From Tsuneonella litorea (lineage in GTDB: Bacteria > Pseudomonadota > Alphaproteobacteria > Sphingomonadales > Sphingomonadaceae): a DNA stretch of 64,000 bases. Both the position numbers and the translations under genes were made by a program. A model generated the notes under the pieces. The model worked only from the letters and a program-made list of their open reading frames with translations. It ran no database searches and was not told the origin of the DNA. The stretch lies in NCBI RefSeq assembly GCF_025154015.1, contig NZ_JAOAMV010000009.1:1-64000 (forward strand), read 5' to 3'. Shown here in pieces: positions 55,968-64,000 of the stretch; the first letter of the stretch is position 1; each line of letters begins with the position of its first letter.

Positions 55968-56932
55968 GCCCCCAGATCGGCGAGCGGCGCGGCTGGCGCC
56001 ACGGTTCGGCGCCGACCTCGGCGATCGAGGAGACGACCAACGTCCCGTTCTCCACCCGCGGTATCCGCGGCAAGGTCACCCAGGACGCCCCGCTCGCGCC
56101 GCTGGTGTGGTTCAAGGCGGGCGGCAACGCCGACTGGCTGTTCGAACCCGCCGACCTCGAGGACCTCAAGGAGTTCCTGATGCGCGTCGGTGGGCGGATG
56201 CCGGTCATGGCGCTGGGTCTCGGTTCCAACCTCATCGTACGTGACGGCGGTGTCCCCGGCGTCGTGATCCGCCTGGGCAAGGCATTCGCCACGGTCGAAG
56301 CGCGGCGCGACAAGGTGCTCGAATGCGGCGGCGGGGCGAGCGGCATCCTGGTATCCTCCAAGGCGCGCGACGCCGGGATCGCCGGGGTCGAGTTCCTGCG
56401 CGGCATACCGGGTACCGTCGGCGGGTTCGTGCGGATGAACGGCGGCGCCTATGGCCGCGAGGTCGCGGACGTCCTGATCGACTGCGACGTGGTGCTGCCG
56501 TCGGGGGATTTCGTGACCTTGCCGGCGCGCGATCTCGAATACAGCTACCGCCATTCGAACCTGCCAGAAGGCGCGGTGGTCGTCGCCGCGCGGTTCCAGG
56601 GACGCGAGGGCATTCCGGCCGAGATCGGCGAGGAAATGGACAAGATCGCCGCCGCGCGCGAGGCGAGCCAGCCGCTGCGGACCAAGACCGGCGGCTCGAC
56701 CTTCAAGAACCCGCCCGGCGAAAAGGCGTGGGAGCTCGTCGATCGCGCCGGGTGCCGCGGCCTCACGGTGGGCGGCGCGCAGGTGAGCGAGAAGCACACC
56801 AATTTCCTCATCAACACCGGCAACGCGACCAGCGCCGACATCGAGGGCCTGGGCGAACTCGTTCGCGAGAAGGTCTACGGCAAGACCGGCGTCAGCCTCG
56901 AATGGGAAATCCAGCGGGTGGGACGGCCGTGA
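55964..56932 (+). CDS. murB: UDP-N-acetylenolpyruvoylglucosamine reductase MurB
   Basis: A 322-residue FAD enzyme of the type I/IIb family. [13 protein letters not shown] and GIPGTVGG bind [13 protein letters not shown] holds the catalytic Ser. It makes UDP-MurNAc with NADPH. ATG 55964 overlaps murC and the stop overlaps ddl. Located between murC and ddl, as is typical of alphaproteobacterial dcw clusters. Confidence 0.95.
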   Translation: MSPQIGERRGWRHGSAPTSAIEETTNVPFSTRGIRGKVTQDAPLAPLVWFKAGGNADWLFEPADLEDLKEFLMRVGGRMPVMALGLGSNLIVRDGGVPGVVIRLGKAFATVEARRDKVLECGGGASGILVSSKARDAGIAGVEFLRGIPGTVGGFVRMNGGAYGREVADVLIDCDVVLPSGDFVTLPARDLEYSYRHSNLPEGAVVVAARFQGREGIPAEIGEEMDKIAAAREASQPLRTKTGGSTFKNPPGEKAWELVDRAGCRGLTVGGAQVSEKHTNFLINTGNATSADIEGLGELVREKVYGKTGVSLEWEIQRVGRP

Positions 56933-57888
56933 GCAGGAAGCACCACGTCGCGGTCCTGATGGGCGGCTGGGCCAACGAACGGCCCGTGTCGCTCATGTCG
57001 GGCGAAGGTGTCGCGAAGGCGCTCGAGGCGCGCGGACATCGCGTGACCCGGATCGACATGGACAGGCAGGTCGCGGCGCGCATCGCCGAGGCAGCGCCCG
57101 ACGTCGTGTTCAATGCGCTCCACGGGGTGCCGGGCGAGGACGGCACCGTGCAGGGCATGCTCGACCTGATGGGCATACCCTATACCCATTCGGGTCTCGC
57201 AACCTCGGTCATCGCGATCGACAAGGAACTGACCAAGCACGCGCTGGTGCCGCACGGCGTCCCGATGCCCGGCGGGCGGATCGTGGACTGCGAAACGCTG
57301 TACGAGAAGGATCCACTGGCGCGGCCATACGTACTCAAGCCGGTCAACGAGGGCAGCTCGGTCGGCGTGGCGATCGTCACCGAGGAAAGCAACTACGGCA
57401 ATCCCATCCGGCGCGACGCGAAAGGGCCGTGGCAGGAGTTCGACCGGCTGCTGGCCGAACCCTACATCAAAGGCCGCGAGATGACGGTCGCGGTGCTCGA
57501 CGGCCCGGACGGTCCGCGCGCGCTGACGGTGACCGAACTCGTGCCAAAGTCAGGCTTCTACGACTTCGACGCCAAGTATACCGACGGGATGACCGATCAT
57601 ATCTGCCCGGCGCAGATTCCCGAGCGGATCGCCGAACTCTGCATGCACTACGCAGTGCAGGCGCACGAGTTGCTCGGCTGCCGGGGATGCAGCCGCACCG
57701 ATTTCCGCTGGGACGACGAGCTGGGCGAGGACGGGCTGTTCGTTCTGGAAACCAACACCCAGCCGGGGATGACGCCATTGAGCCTCGTCCCCGAACAGGC
57801 CCGGCACTGCGGAATGAGTTACGAGGACCTCGTCGAAACCCTCGTGGAGGAAGCGTTGAGCCGGTCCGGGGGGGCGAAGAATGGCTGA
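56929..57888 (+). CDS. ddl: D-alanine--D-alanine ligase
   Basis: A 319-residue ATP-grasp enzyme. HGVPGEDGTVQG, KPVNEGSSVGV and LETNTQPGMTPLSL are the conserved motifs. It makes the D-Ala-D-Ala dipeptide used by MurF. GTG at 56929 overlaps murB by 4 bases; its end overlaps ftsQ by 8 bases. Confidence 0.95.
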   Translation: MSRKHHVAVLMGGWANERPVSLMSGEGVAKALEARGHRVTRIDMDRQVAARIAEAAPDVVFNALHGVPGEDGTVQGMLDLMGIPYTHSGLATSVIAIDKELTKHALVPHGVPMPGGRIVDCETLYEKDPLARPYVLKPVNEGSSVGVAIVTEESNYGNPIRRDAKGPWQEFDRLLAEPYIKGREMTVAVLDGPDGPRALTVTELVPKSGFYDFDAKYTDGMTDHICPAQIPERIAELCMHYAVQAHELLGCRGCSRTDFRWDDELGEDGLFVLETNTQPGMTPLSLVPEQARHCGMSYEDLVETLVEEALSRSGGAKNG

Positions 57889-58789
57889 AACGATCAACCG
57901 CAAGGGAAAGGGCGTGCGCCGCTCGGCTGCGGCGCAGAGCCGCGCCCAGGCGGCGCGCAAGGCCAAGGCCCGGACCAGCGGCGCCGTGGGCGGCGCGCTC
58001 GCGCTGTTGCCCTTCACGGAGGAACAGCTGCACAAGTTCTTCCTCGCCATGATCCTCGGCGGCGCGGTCGCCCTGGCGTGGTTCGTCGCCAGTCTGGCAG
58101 GGGTGCCGGCGCTGGCGCAGGCGCAGGTCGCTGCGGTGGCGTCCGACGCGGGGTTCGAGGTGCGGCGGGTGCAGGTCACAGGGGCCGACCGGATGAACGA
58201 GCTCAAGGTCTACGAGCGTGTCCTCGCCGAGCGCGAACGCCCGATGCCGCTCGTCGATCTCGAGGCGATCCGTGCCGACCTGCTGGCGCTGTCGTGGGTC
58301 GAGGACGCGCGGGTGAGCCGCCAACTGCCCGACAAGCTGGTGGTCGACGTGGTGGAGCGCACCCCGCGCGCGGCCCTGGTCAAGCCCGGGCGGCTGGTTC
58401 TCATCGACGGGACGGGCCATGAACTCGAACCGATTTCCGCGGCGAACGCCAAGGGAATGCTCAAGGTGTCGGGTCCCGGCGCCGCGCGCCAGGTGGCCGC
58501 GCTCGATGCGCTGCTCGACGCGGCCCCGGCGCTCAAGAACCGGGTGGCGGAAGCCGAATGGGTCGGCAACCGCCGCTGGAACCTGACGTTCAGGACGGGG
58601 CAGGTGCTGGCTTTGCCTCACGGTGCCGACGCCTCGGCTGGCGCGCTGGTGCAGTTCGCCCGACTCGACGGGGTGAACCGGCTGCTTGGCGGCAAGGTGG
58701 CCGCTTTCGACATGCGCGCGCCGGACCGGATCTACATGCGCATTCCGGGCCGCGCGCAGCAGTCGCTGGGAACGGAGGGGGCACGGTAA
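57881..58789 (+). CDS. ftsQ: cell division protein FtsQ
   Basis: A 302-residue bitopic protein. The cytoplasmic N-terminus is strongly basic (1-33), the membrane helix is at about 53-77, then a POTRA domain (about 91-160, FEVRRVQVTGADRMNE) and the FtsQ/DivIB C-terminal domain. It recruits FtsL/FtsB. It overlaps ddl by 8 bases and ends immediately before ftsA. Confidence 0.93.
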   Translation: MAETINRKGKGVRRSAAAQSRAQAARKAKARTSGAVGGALALLPFTEEQLHKFFLAMILGGAVALAWFVASLAGVPALAQAQVAAVASDAGFEVRRVQVTGADRMNELKVYERVLAERERPMPLVDLEAIRADLLALSWVEDARVSRQLPDKLVVDVVERTPRAALVKPGRLVLIDGTGHELEPISAANAKGMLKVSGPGAARQVAALDALLDAAPALKNRVAEAEWVGNRRWNLTFRTGQVLALPHGADASAGALVQFARLDGVNRLLGGKVAAFDMRAPDRIYMRIPGRAQQSLGTEGAR

Positions 58790-60067
58790 ATGGCCCTTCC
58801 GCGCATCGCCCGCGTGTTCGGCGCGGTCAACGTCGGATCGTTCCGCATATCCGCGATGATCATGGGCCTGTCGGAAACCGGCGAACTCATCGTGCTGGGA
58901 TCGGGCAATCGCGCGAGCCAGGGCATCAAGCGCGGCTACGTGACCGACATGGCCGCCGCGACCTATGCCATTCGCGACGCGGTCGAGCGGGCGGAGAAGA
59001 ACGCCGGAACCTCGATTTCCAGCGTCTGGGTCGGATGTTCCGGCGCGGGCCTCGCGAGCCGGGTCGCCAAGGTCGAGATCGAGATCGGCGGCCGGCGGAT
59101 CGAGGAAGACGACATCGAGCACCTGTTGCTCGCCGCGCGCGAGAGCATCCAGCCCGACGGGCGCATGGTGCTCCACGCGCAGCCTGCGCACTACACGCTC
59201 GACGGCGCGCATGGGGTCGCGAACCCGCGCGGGCTCCATGCCGAGCGGCTGGGGGTCGACATCCACGTCATGCTCGCCGACGGTGCTCCGGTGCGCAACC
59301 TGATCGAGGCGGTGCAGAACGCGCACCTCGACGTCGAGGCGGTGGTCGCGGCGCCGATTGCCGCCGGGCACGCCTGCCTGAGCCCCGAGGAACGCGAGCT
59401 GGGCACCGCGCTGGTCGAGATCGGGGGCGAGGTCACCAACGTAGCGGTCTATGCCGGCGGGATGCTGGGTCTCACTGCCATCCCGTTCGGTTCGTCCGAC
59501 ATCACCGATGCGGTGGCGGGCGCGTTCGGAATCCGCCGGTTGCAGGCGCAGCGCCTGAAGAGCCGTTACGGCTCGGCGATCGCCTCGGTCAGCGATTACA
59601 AGGACATGATCCCGGTCAACGGGCCGGGGGATGATTCAGCCGGCCCCGCCGCGCGCGGAGCCGACGACCAGAATCGCGTGCCCCGCGCCGAGCTGGTCTC
59701 GGTCATCACCGAGCAGCTGTCGCGCCTGACGGACGAGATCGGCCGGGCGCTGAAGGGGATGGGCTTCACCGGGGCGAAGGGCGGGCAGGTCGTCGTCACC
59801 GGCGGCGGATCGGAACTCGCCGGGATCGCCGAGTTTCTCCAGAGCGCGCTCGGCCGCCCGGTCCGCGTGGGCAAGCCGCCAGCCCTGCGCGGGCTCGGCG
59901 AAGCCAGCGCCACGCCCAGCTTCGTTACCCTGGCGGGCTTGTGCCTCTACGCCGCCGATGACCCGGTCGACATCCGTTCGGTCGGGCCGCGACACACTCC
60001 GACCACCCGCTATTCGGGGGTCGGGCTGGTCAACCGGGTCGTGCGCGCGATGAAAGAGTACTTCTGA
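58790..60067 (+). CDS. ftsA: cell division protein FtsA
   Basis: A 425-residue actin-like ATPase that anchors FtsZ to the membrane. The SHS2/1C subdomain lies at about 85-170, followed by the phosphate and adenosine loops (EIGGEVTNVAVY, VVTGGGSELAG). The C-terminal amphipathic helix VNRVVRAMKEYF is the membrane target. The ATG is directly adjacent to the ftsQ stop (TAA-ATG). Confidence 0.95.
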   Translation: MALPRIARVFGAVNVGSFRISAMIMGLSETGELIVLGSGNRASQGIKRGYVTDMAAATYAIRDAVERAEKNAGTSISSVWVGCSGAGLASRVAKVEIEIGGRRIEEDDIEHLLLAARESIQPDGRMVLHAQPAHYTLDGAHGVANPRGLHAERLGVDIHVMLADGAPVRNLIEAVQNAHLDVEAVVAAPIAAGHACLSPEERELGTALVEIGGEVTNVAVYAGGMLGLTAIPFGSSDITDAVAGAFGIRRLQAQRLKSRYGSAIASVSDYKDMIPVNGPGDDSAGPAARGADDQNRVPRAELVSVITEQLSRLTDEIGRALKGMGFTGAKGGQVVVTGGGSELAGIAEFLQSALGRPVRVGKPPALRGLGEASATPSFVTLAGLCLYAADDPVDIRSVGPRHTPTTRYSGVGLVNRVVRAMKEYF

Positions 60068-60168
60068 TGGGTATTTACCCCTGTGGATAAGGAAAATCGT
60101 CCTATCCCGAGACGAATCGGTTCGTGTAAGACTGTGGCAGAGCATTTTTCACCCCGGAGGGGCACCCC

Positions 60169-61854
60169 ATGAGCATCAACATCGGTCCGCCAGCCACTGA
60201 CGACCTTCGTCCCAAGATCACCGTGATCGGCGTGGGCGGGGCCGGCGGCAACGCGATAGCGAACATGATCGCCGCCGAGATCGAGGGCGTCGACTTCATC
60301 GTCGCCAATACCGACGCGCAGGCGCTGTCGAACGCGTCGGCCGACAAGCGCATTCAGCTCGGCCCGGACATCACCGGCGGGCTCGGCGCGGGGGCCCGGC
60401 CCGAAGTGGGCAAGGCAGCGGCGGAAGAAACCGTCGGCGACATCGAGGATGCGCTCGAGGGCGTGAACATGTGCTTCATCGCCGCCGGCATGGGCGGCGG
60501 TACCGGAACCGGCGCAGCCCCCGTCATCGCCGAGGCTGCGCGCCGCAAGGGCGTGCTGACGGTCGGCGTGGTGACCAAGCCGTTCCTGTTCGAGGGCACC
60601 CGCCGGATGCGCGCGGCGGAAGCCGGGATCGAGGAACTGCAAAAGCACGTCGATACCCTGATCGTGATTCCCAACCAGAACCTGTTTCTCGTCGCCAAGG
60701 CCGAAACCACGTTCAAGGAGGCGTTCCAGCTCGCCGACGAGGTTTTGCAGCAGGGCGTGCGTTCGATCACCGACCTCATGGTCATGCCGGGCCTGATCAA
60801 CCTCGACTTCGCCGACGTGCGCTCGGTGATGCAGGAGATGGGCAAGGCGATGATGGGCACCGGCGAGGGCGAGGGCGAGAACCGCGCGCTCGAAGCCGCC
60901 GAGCGTGCGATCGCCAACCCGCTGCTCGATGGCGTGAGCATGGCCGGCGCCAAGGGCGTGATCATCTCGATCATCGGTGGCGAGGACATGAAGCTTCTCG
61001 AAGTGGACGAGGCCGCGAACCACATTCGCGAGCTGGTCGACGAGGACGCCAACATCATCTGGGGTTCGGCTTTCAATCCCGATCTCCAGGGCAAGATCCG
61101 CGTCTCGGTCGTTGCCACCGGCATCGACGGTACGGGCGAGGCAGTCTCGAGCGAGCCGCGTTCGTTCTCGCTCGGTGCCAGTCGCGCCCCCAAGCGCCCG
61201 GTCCTCGAGCTGCCGGCCGAGGACGAGTTCGAGGACGAGGACGAACTCGACACGATCCCGGCGATGACCCCGCCGGAGCCGGCGGCATACGAACCGGCCG
61301 CCGAACAGGTTGCCGAGGCGGATGCGGCCGGGGAGGCCGAGGACGACGGGGGCGAGGCCTACTTCACCGACGCGCCCGACGGTCCCGATCGCGAGCCGCT
61401 CGATCTCGCCGGCCTCAGCGCGGCCGCTGCCTCCGATGAAGACGAGGCCGAGGACGATTACGAGGATGTCGACGGGATTGTCGATCCGCTCGCCGGCCTG
61501 CGGAACGCCGCGGATGAGGACGAGGAGGATCGGTCCTTCGGCGACGAGGACTGGGAAAAGGGCGAAAGCACGAGCGGTGCGGGCGGCCAGGACGAGCTGC
61601 TGCTCGATGCCGATCGGCTCGCCGAGCAGGACGAGCCGGTCCAGGCGCGCCTTGGCGGCGGGCGCAGGCGCGGACTTGTGTCGGGCGACGGCGGCGGCGC
61701 GGCCGCAACGGGCGCGGGAAGCACGCTGTTCGAACGCATGGCGAACCTTTCGCGGGGCGGTGCCAAGGCAGAGGAAGAGGACGAGGAAGACGAGGATGGC
61801 GGTTCCGCCTCGCTCAGCATTCCGCGGTTTCTCGGCCGGCAGAACAACCAGTAA
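60169..61854 (+). CDS. ftsZ: cell division GTPase FtsZ with long acidic linker
   Basis: A 561-residue tubulin-like GTPase that forms the division ring. Nucleotide loop GGGTGTG at 109-115; T7 catalytic loop NLDFADV at 211-217. The globular part ends near residue 320. A linker of about 220 residues, rich in Asp/Glu, follows (321-545), and the C-terminal peptide IPRFLGRQ (551-558) binds FtsA. GGAGG precedes the ATG. The 101-base gap after ftsA, the only sizeable gap in the cluster, could carry an extra promoter. Confidence 0.96.
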   Translation: MSINIGPPATDDLRPKITVIGVGGAGGNAIANMIAAEIEGVDFIVANTDAQALSNASADKRIQLGPDITGGLGAGARPEVGKAAAEETVGDIEDALEGVNMCFIAAGMGGGTGTGAAPVIAEAARRKGVLTVGVVTKPFLFEGTRRMRAAEAGIEELQKHVDTLIVIPNQNLFLVAKAETTFKEAFQLADEVLQQGVRSITDLMVMPGLINLDFADVRSVMQEMGKAMMGTGEGEGENRALEAAERAIANPLLDGVSMAGAKGVIISIIGGEDMKLLEVDEAANHIRELVDEDANIIWGSAFNPDLQGKIRVSVVATGIDGTGEAVSSEPRSFSLGASRAPKRPVLELPAEDEFEDEDELDTIPAMTPPEPAAYEPAAEQVAEADAAGEAEDDGGEAYFTDAPDGPDREPLDLAGLSAAAASDEDEAEDDYEDVDGIVDPLAGLRNAADEDEEDRSFGDEDWEKGESTSGAGGQDELLLDADRLAEQDEPVQARLGGGRRRGLVSGDGGGAAATGAGSTLFERMANLSRGGAKAEEEDEEDEDGGSASLSIPRFLGRQNNQ

Positions 61855-61913
61855 CAGGCTGCTCGCCGCTCGTTTGGCGCGGGTTCAGGCGCGGTCGGTT
61901 ACAGGGCCGAAAC

Positions 61914-63725
61914 ATGATCCATCGTCCGAACCGTTTTCGTAGCCGCTGCGCGGCCGCGCTGCTCGCGACGTTGCCTTTCGCAATGGTCGCTGCGCCGGCA
62001 GGTGCGCAGAGCTATTCCGTCGTCCAGCCGATCCCGAGCCCGGCGGCGGGCGACCTCAGCCGGGCGCTGCAGCGGCTGGCACGCAATCCGACCGATTTCG
62101 ATGCGCTGGTCGCGGCGGGGCGGGCCTCGCTCGATCTCGACGACATCGACGCCGCCGTCGGCTTCTTCAGCCGCGCCGAGACTGTCCGGGCGGGGGATCC
62201 GAGCGTCAAGGCCGGACTTGCGTCCGCCAATCTCAAGGCCGGCCGCCCGATCGAGGCGCTGGAGATGTTCGACCAGGCCCAGTCTGCCGGCGCTGCGCCG
62301 GTGTCGATCGCGGCAGACCGCGGCCTGGCCTTCGACCTTGTCGGCGACAACGCCTCGGCGCAGATCCAGTACAAGCTCGCGCTTTCGCAGGGGCGCGACG
62401 ACGAAATCCTTCGCCGCCTTGCGCTGAGCCAGGCGATCGCCGGGGATACGAGGGGCTTCGAAGCCACGCTGCTTCCACTCCTCCAGCAACGCGATCTCGC
62501 CGCATACCGGGCCCGGGCCTTCGGGCTCGCGATCCTGGGCAAGGAAGACGACGCCATCGCGATCGTCGAGGCGGTGATGCCGCGCGAGCTTGCCGACCGC
62601 ATGGCGCCATACCTGCGCTATATGCCCAAGCTGACTCACGCGCAGCAGGCCGCCGCCGCCAATCTCGGCAACTTCCCGCGCGCGGCGCAGATCGGACGCG
62701 ACGACCCGCGGTTCGCGCAATACGCTGGCAGTCCGGCCGCGGCGCCCGCCGGTGGGGCGGACACGCGGCTGGCCCCGGCGGGCGAACCACTGGGTCCGCG
62801 TGCCCGCGGCAACCGGCGGAACAGCCGGGACCAGGCTGTGGCGGAGCAGACGACCACCGCCAAGGCGCCCGTGCGGATCGCCCGATCGGAGCAGGTCCAG
62901 CAGCCCGGCAGCCTCATCCGGCGGCGGGTCACCACCACCAGCGCGGCGCCCCCACAGGCATCGCCGCCACCGCCACCACCACCGCCGCCACCGCCGCCGC
63001 CGCCGCCGCCCTCGACCCCTCCTTCGACTCCGCAGGGCGTGGAGCTGCCGGCCTTGCAGCCGTCGCCTCCGGAGCAGACGCGGCCTGAGAGCCAGCCGGT
63101 CATCGTCGCCCGGTTGCCCGAACAGACCGCCGGTGTCCCCGCGTTCAATCTCGAGGCGGTCAAGCACGCACAAAGCCGCGGCATGATGTCGGACGATCCC
63201 ACCACCGCCGCACCCGACGGGACATCGTCAGCCTCGGCGGCCGGCGGCCCGCAGCAGCCCGCGGCGATTTCCCTCCCGCCGGCGGCGGAGCCGGAGCCGG
63301 CGAGCGTGGCGGATGCTTTCGCCGATTTCGGTTCGGCCGCCGTTCCGCGTAGCCCCGCCGTGGGCGCGGTGGACATCACTGCGATCAAGCCGAAGCGCGA
63401 AGTCGCCGAGCCCCCGCCGCCGCCTCCACCGCCGCCGCCCCCGCCCAAGCCCAAGGCGCCCAGCCGGATCTGGGTCCAGGTGGCGACCGGCAAGGACCTC
63501 AAGTCGCTCGCATTCGACTGGCGCCGGTTCGGCCGCAAGGCGCCCGACCTGCTCGGCAAGCGCGAGGCCTATACCACCAAGTGGGGCGTTTCGCAGCGGC
63601 TGCTGACCGGTCCGATCGATTCGGCGAAGGCCGCCGCGAAGCTCGTCGCCGACCTCAAGGCAGCGGGGATCGATGCCTTCACCTTCACGTCCGAAGACGG
63701 GCAGGAGATTGCGCCGCTCAAGTGA
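61914..63725 (+). CDS. exported TPR-like protein with C-terminal SPOR-like domain and polyproline tracts
   Basis: A 603-residue protein. Signal peptide to about residue 31 (AGA). TPR-like helical repeats at about 45-240. Two uninterrupted proline runs, 16 residues (351-366) and 12 residues (500-511), separated by an Ala/Pro/Ser-rich stretch. The C-terminus (517-600, RIWVQVATG start) resembles a SPOR domain, which binds denuded glycan at the septum. Located 59 bases after ftsZ, so a role in division is suggested by context. Exact function unknown. Confidence 0.78.
   Translation: MIHRPNRFRSRCAAALLATLPFAMVAAPAGAQSYSVVQPIPSPAAGDLSRALQRLARNPTDFDALVAAGRASLDLDDIDAAVGFFSRAETVRAGDPSVKAGLASANLKAGRPIEALEMFDQAQSAGAAPVSIAADRGLAFDLVGDNASAQIQYKLALSQGRDDEILRRLALSQAIAGDTRGFEATLLPLLQQRDLAAYRARAFGLAILGKEDDAIAIVEAVMPRELADRMAPYLRYMPKLTHAQQAAAANLGNFPRAAQIGRDDPRFAQYAGSPAAAPAGGADTRLAPAGEPLGPRARGNRRNSRDQAVAEQTTTAKAPVRIARSEQVQQPGSLIRRRVTTTSAAPPQASPPPPPPPPPPPPPPPPSTPPSTPQGVELPALQPSPPEQTRPESQPVIVARLPEQTAGVPAFNLEAVKHAQSRGMMSDDPTTAAPDGTSSASAAGGPQQPAAISLPPAAEPEPASVADAFADFGSAAVPRSPAVGAVDITAIKPKREVAEPPPPPPPPPPPPKPKAPSRIWVQVATGKDLKSLAFDWRRFGRKAPDLLGKREAYTTKWGVSQRLLTGPIDSAKAAAKLVADLKAAGIDAFTFTSEDGQEIAPLK
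62964..63011 (+). repeat. CCG/CCA triplet repeat encoding 16 prolines
   Basis: Sixteen consecutive proline codons (CCG or CCA, last CCC) inside the TPR/SPOR-like gene. Such triplet runs may change length by slippage without breaking the frame. A second tract codes for 12 prolines at residues 500-511 of the same protein. Confidence 0.9.
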
Positions 63726-63865
63726 CGCGCGTGTCTCTTCCACCGCTTTTGCACAAGCTGTGAACAGGGTTATCGCGTTGTCCCCAGCCGTTGGCCGCGC
63801 GGGAATTGCAGGCCGCGCACCCTCCCGGCATCGAGCATTTCCATGAACGACACGGGATCGCGGCG

Positions 63866-64000
63866 ATGAGGACCGGGCAGGACGAATACGGATCGGCGGC
63901 AGAGGATGCGGCGCCGGTCGATATGCTTGCTGCGCTGTTCGAGGCGCGCGGGTGGACCCACGAGGTCGTTTCGGCGGACGAGATCTCGGCGGAAATCCAG
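63866..64000 (+). CDS. YbjN domain protein, 5' end only
   Basis: Open reading frame from an ATG at 63866 that runs off the window edge after 45 residues. The segment VDMLAALFEARGWTHEVVSADEI resembles the start of YbjN-like (type III secretion chaperone fold) proteins familiar from Sphingomonadales. The 140 bases before it (63726-63865) hold no other gene I can support. Start and identity need the missing 3' part. Confidence 0.55.
   Translation, partial: MRTGQDEYGSAAEDAAPVDMLAALFEARGWTHEVVSADEISAEIQ

Overview
The window looks like a chromosomal segment of a high-GC alphaproteobacterium of the order Sphingomonadales, probably close to Erythrobacteraceae. This is inferred from gene content and order, the protein families and the base composition; no rRNA or tRNA gene was found to confirm it. 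Gene density is very high, many genes overlap by 4 bases (ATGA or GTGA), and GTG starts are common. I see no prophage, insertion sequence, CRISPR array or replication origin.

Layout. (1) 1-3000, minus strand: an operon bolA > pirin > SDR > alpha/beta hydrolase. A small J-domain protein (3066-3656) diverges from it. (2) 3666-7526, minus strand: a block of accessory genes (GST, reductase, VOC protein, DUF1428, DUF2236) headed by a TetR regulator with two matching operator-like palindromes. It is followed by cobS without cobT, and a bifunctional penicillin-binding protein. (3) 10871-16422: two thioesterases, a small membrane protein with a strong terminator, an exported amidohydrolase, threonine ammonia-lyase and the N-end-rule transferase Bpt. 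(4) 16406-22758: tamA-tamB for outer-membrane assembly. (5) 22822-26905, minus strand: exported proteins (a fasciclin lipoprotein, a repeat protein, a GH24 lysozyme, an HExxH protein). (6) 27077-30449, minus strand: glnB-glnA with a candidate sigma-54 promoter, then an SH3-like gene and argC. (7) 30629-31930: a sphingolipid-desaturase-like gene with an apparent frameshift, overlapping dgkA. (8) 31910-42826: peptidases, map, ccmAB, a pterin dehydratase, an SDR, an S9 peptidase, a DNA glycosylase, ferredoxin, cysteine synthase and two unknown proteins.

(9) 43179-61854 is a complete dcw cluster in one direction: mraZ rsmH ftsL ftsI murE murF mraY murD ftsW murG murC murB ddl ftsQ ftsA ftsZ. Together these genes make the peptidoglycan precursor (MurB-F, Ddl, MraY, MurG), polymerise it at the septum (FtsW, FtsI) and build the division ring (FtsL, FtsQ, FtsA, FtsZ). 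Eleven of the fifteen junctions are 4-base overlaps. The 352-base leader upstream of mraZ carries about 10-bp-phased TCCC boxes that look like an MraZ operator. A repeat-containing protein with a SPOR-like C-terminus (61914-63725) and the start of a YbjN-like gene close the window.

Most notable: the frameshifted dihydroceramide-desaturase-like gene, the MraZ and TetR operator predictions, the cobS neighbourhood interrupted by the TetR block, and the exported repeat protein at 23412-24428. No clearly novel multi-gene system was found.
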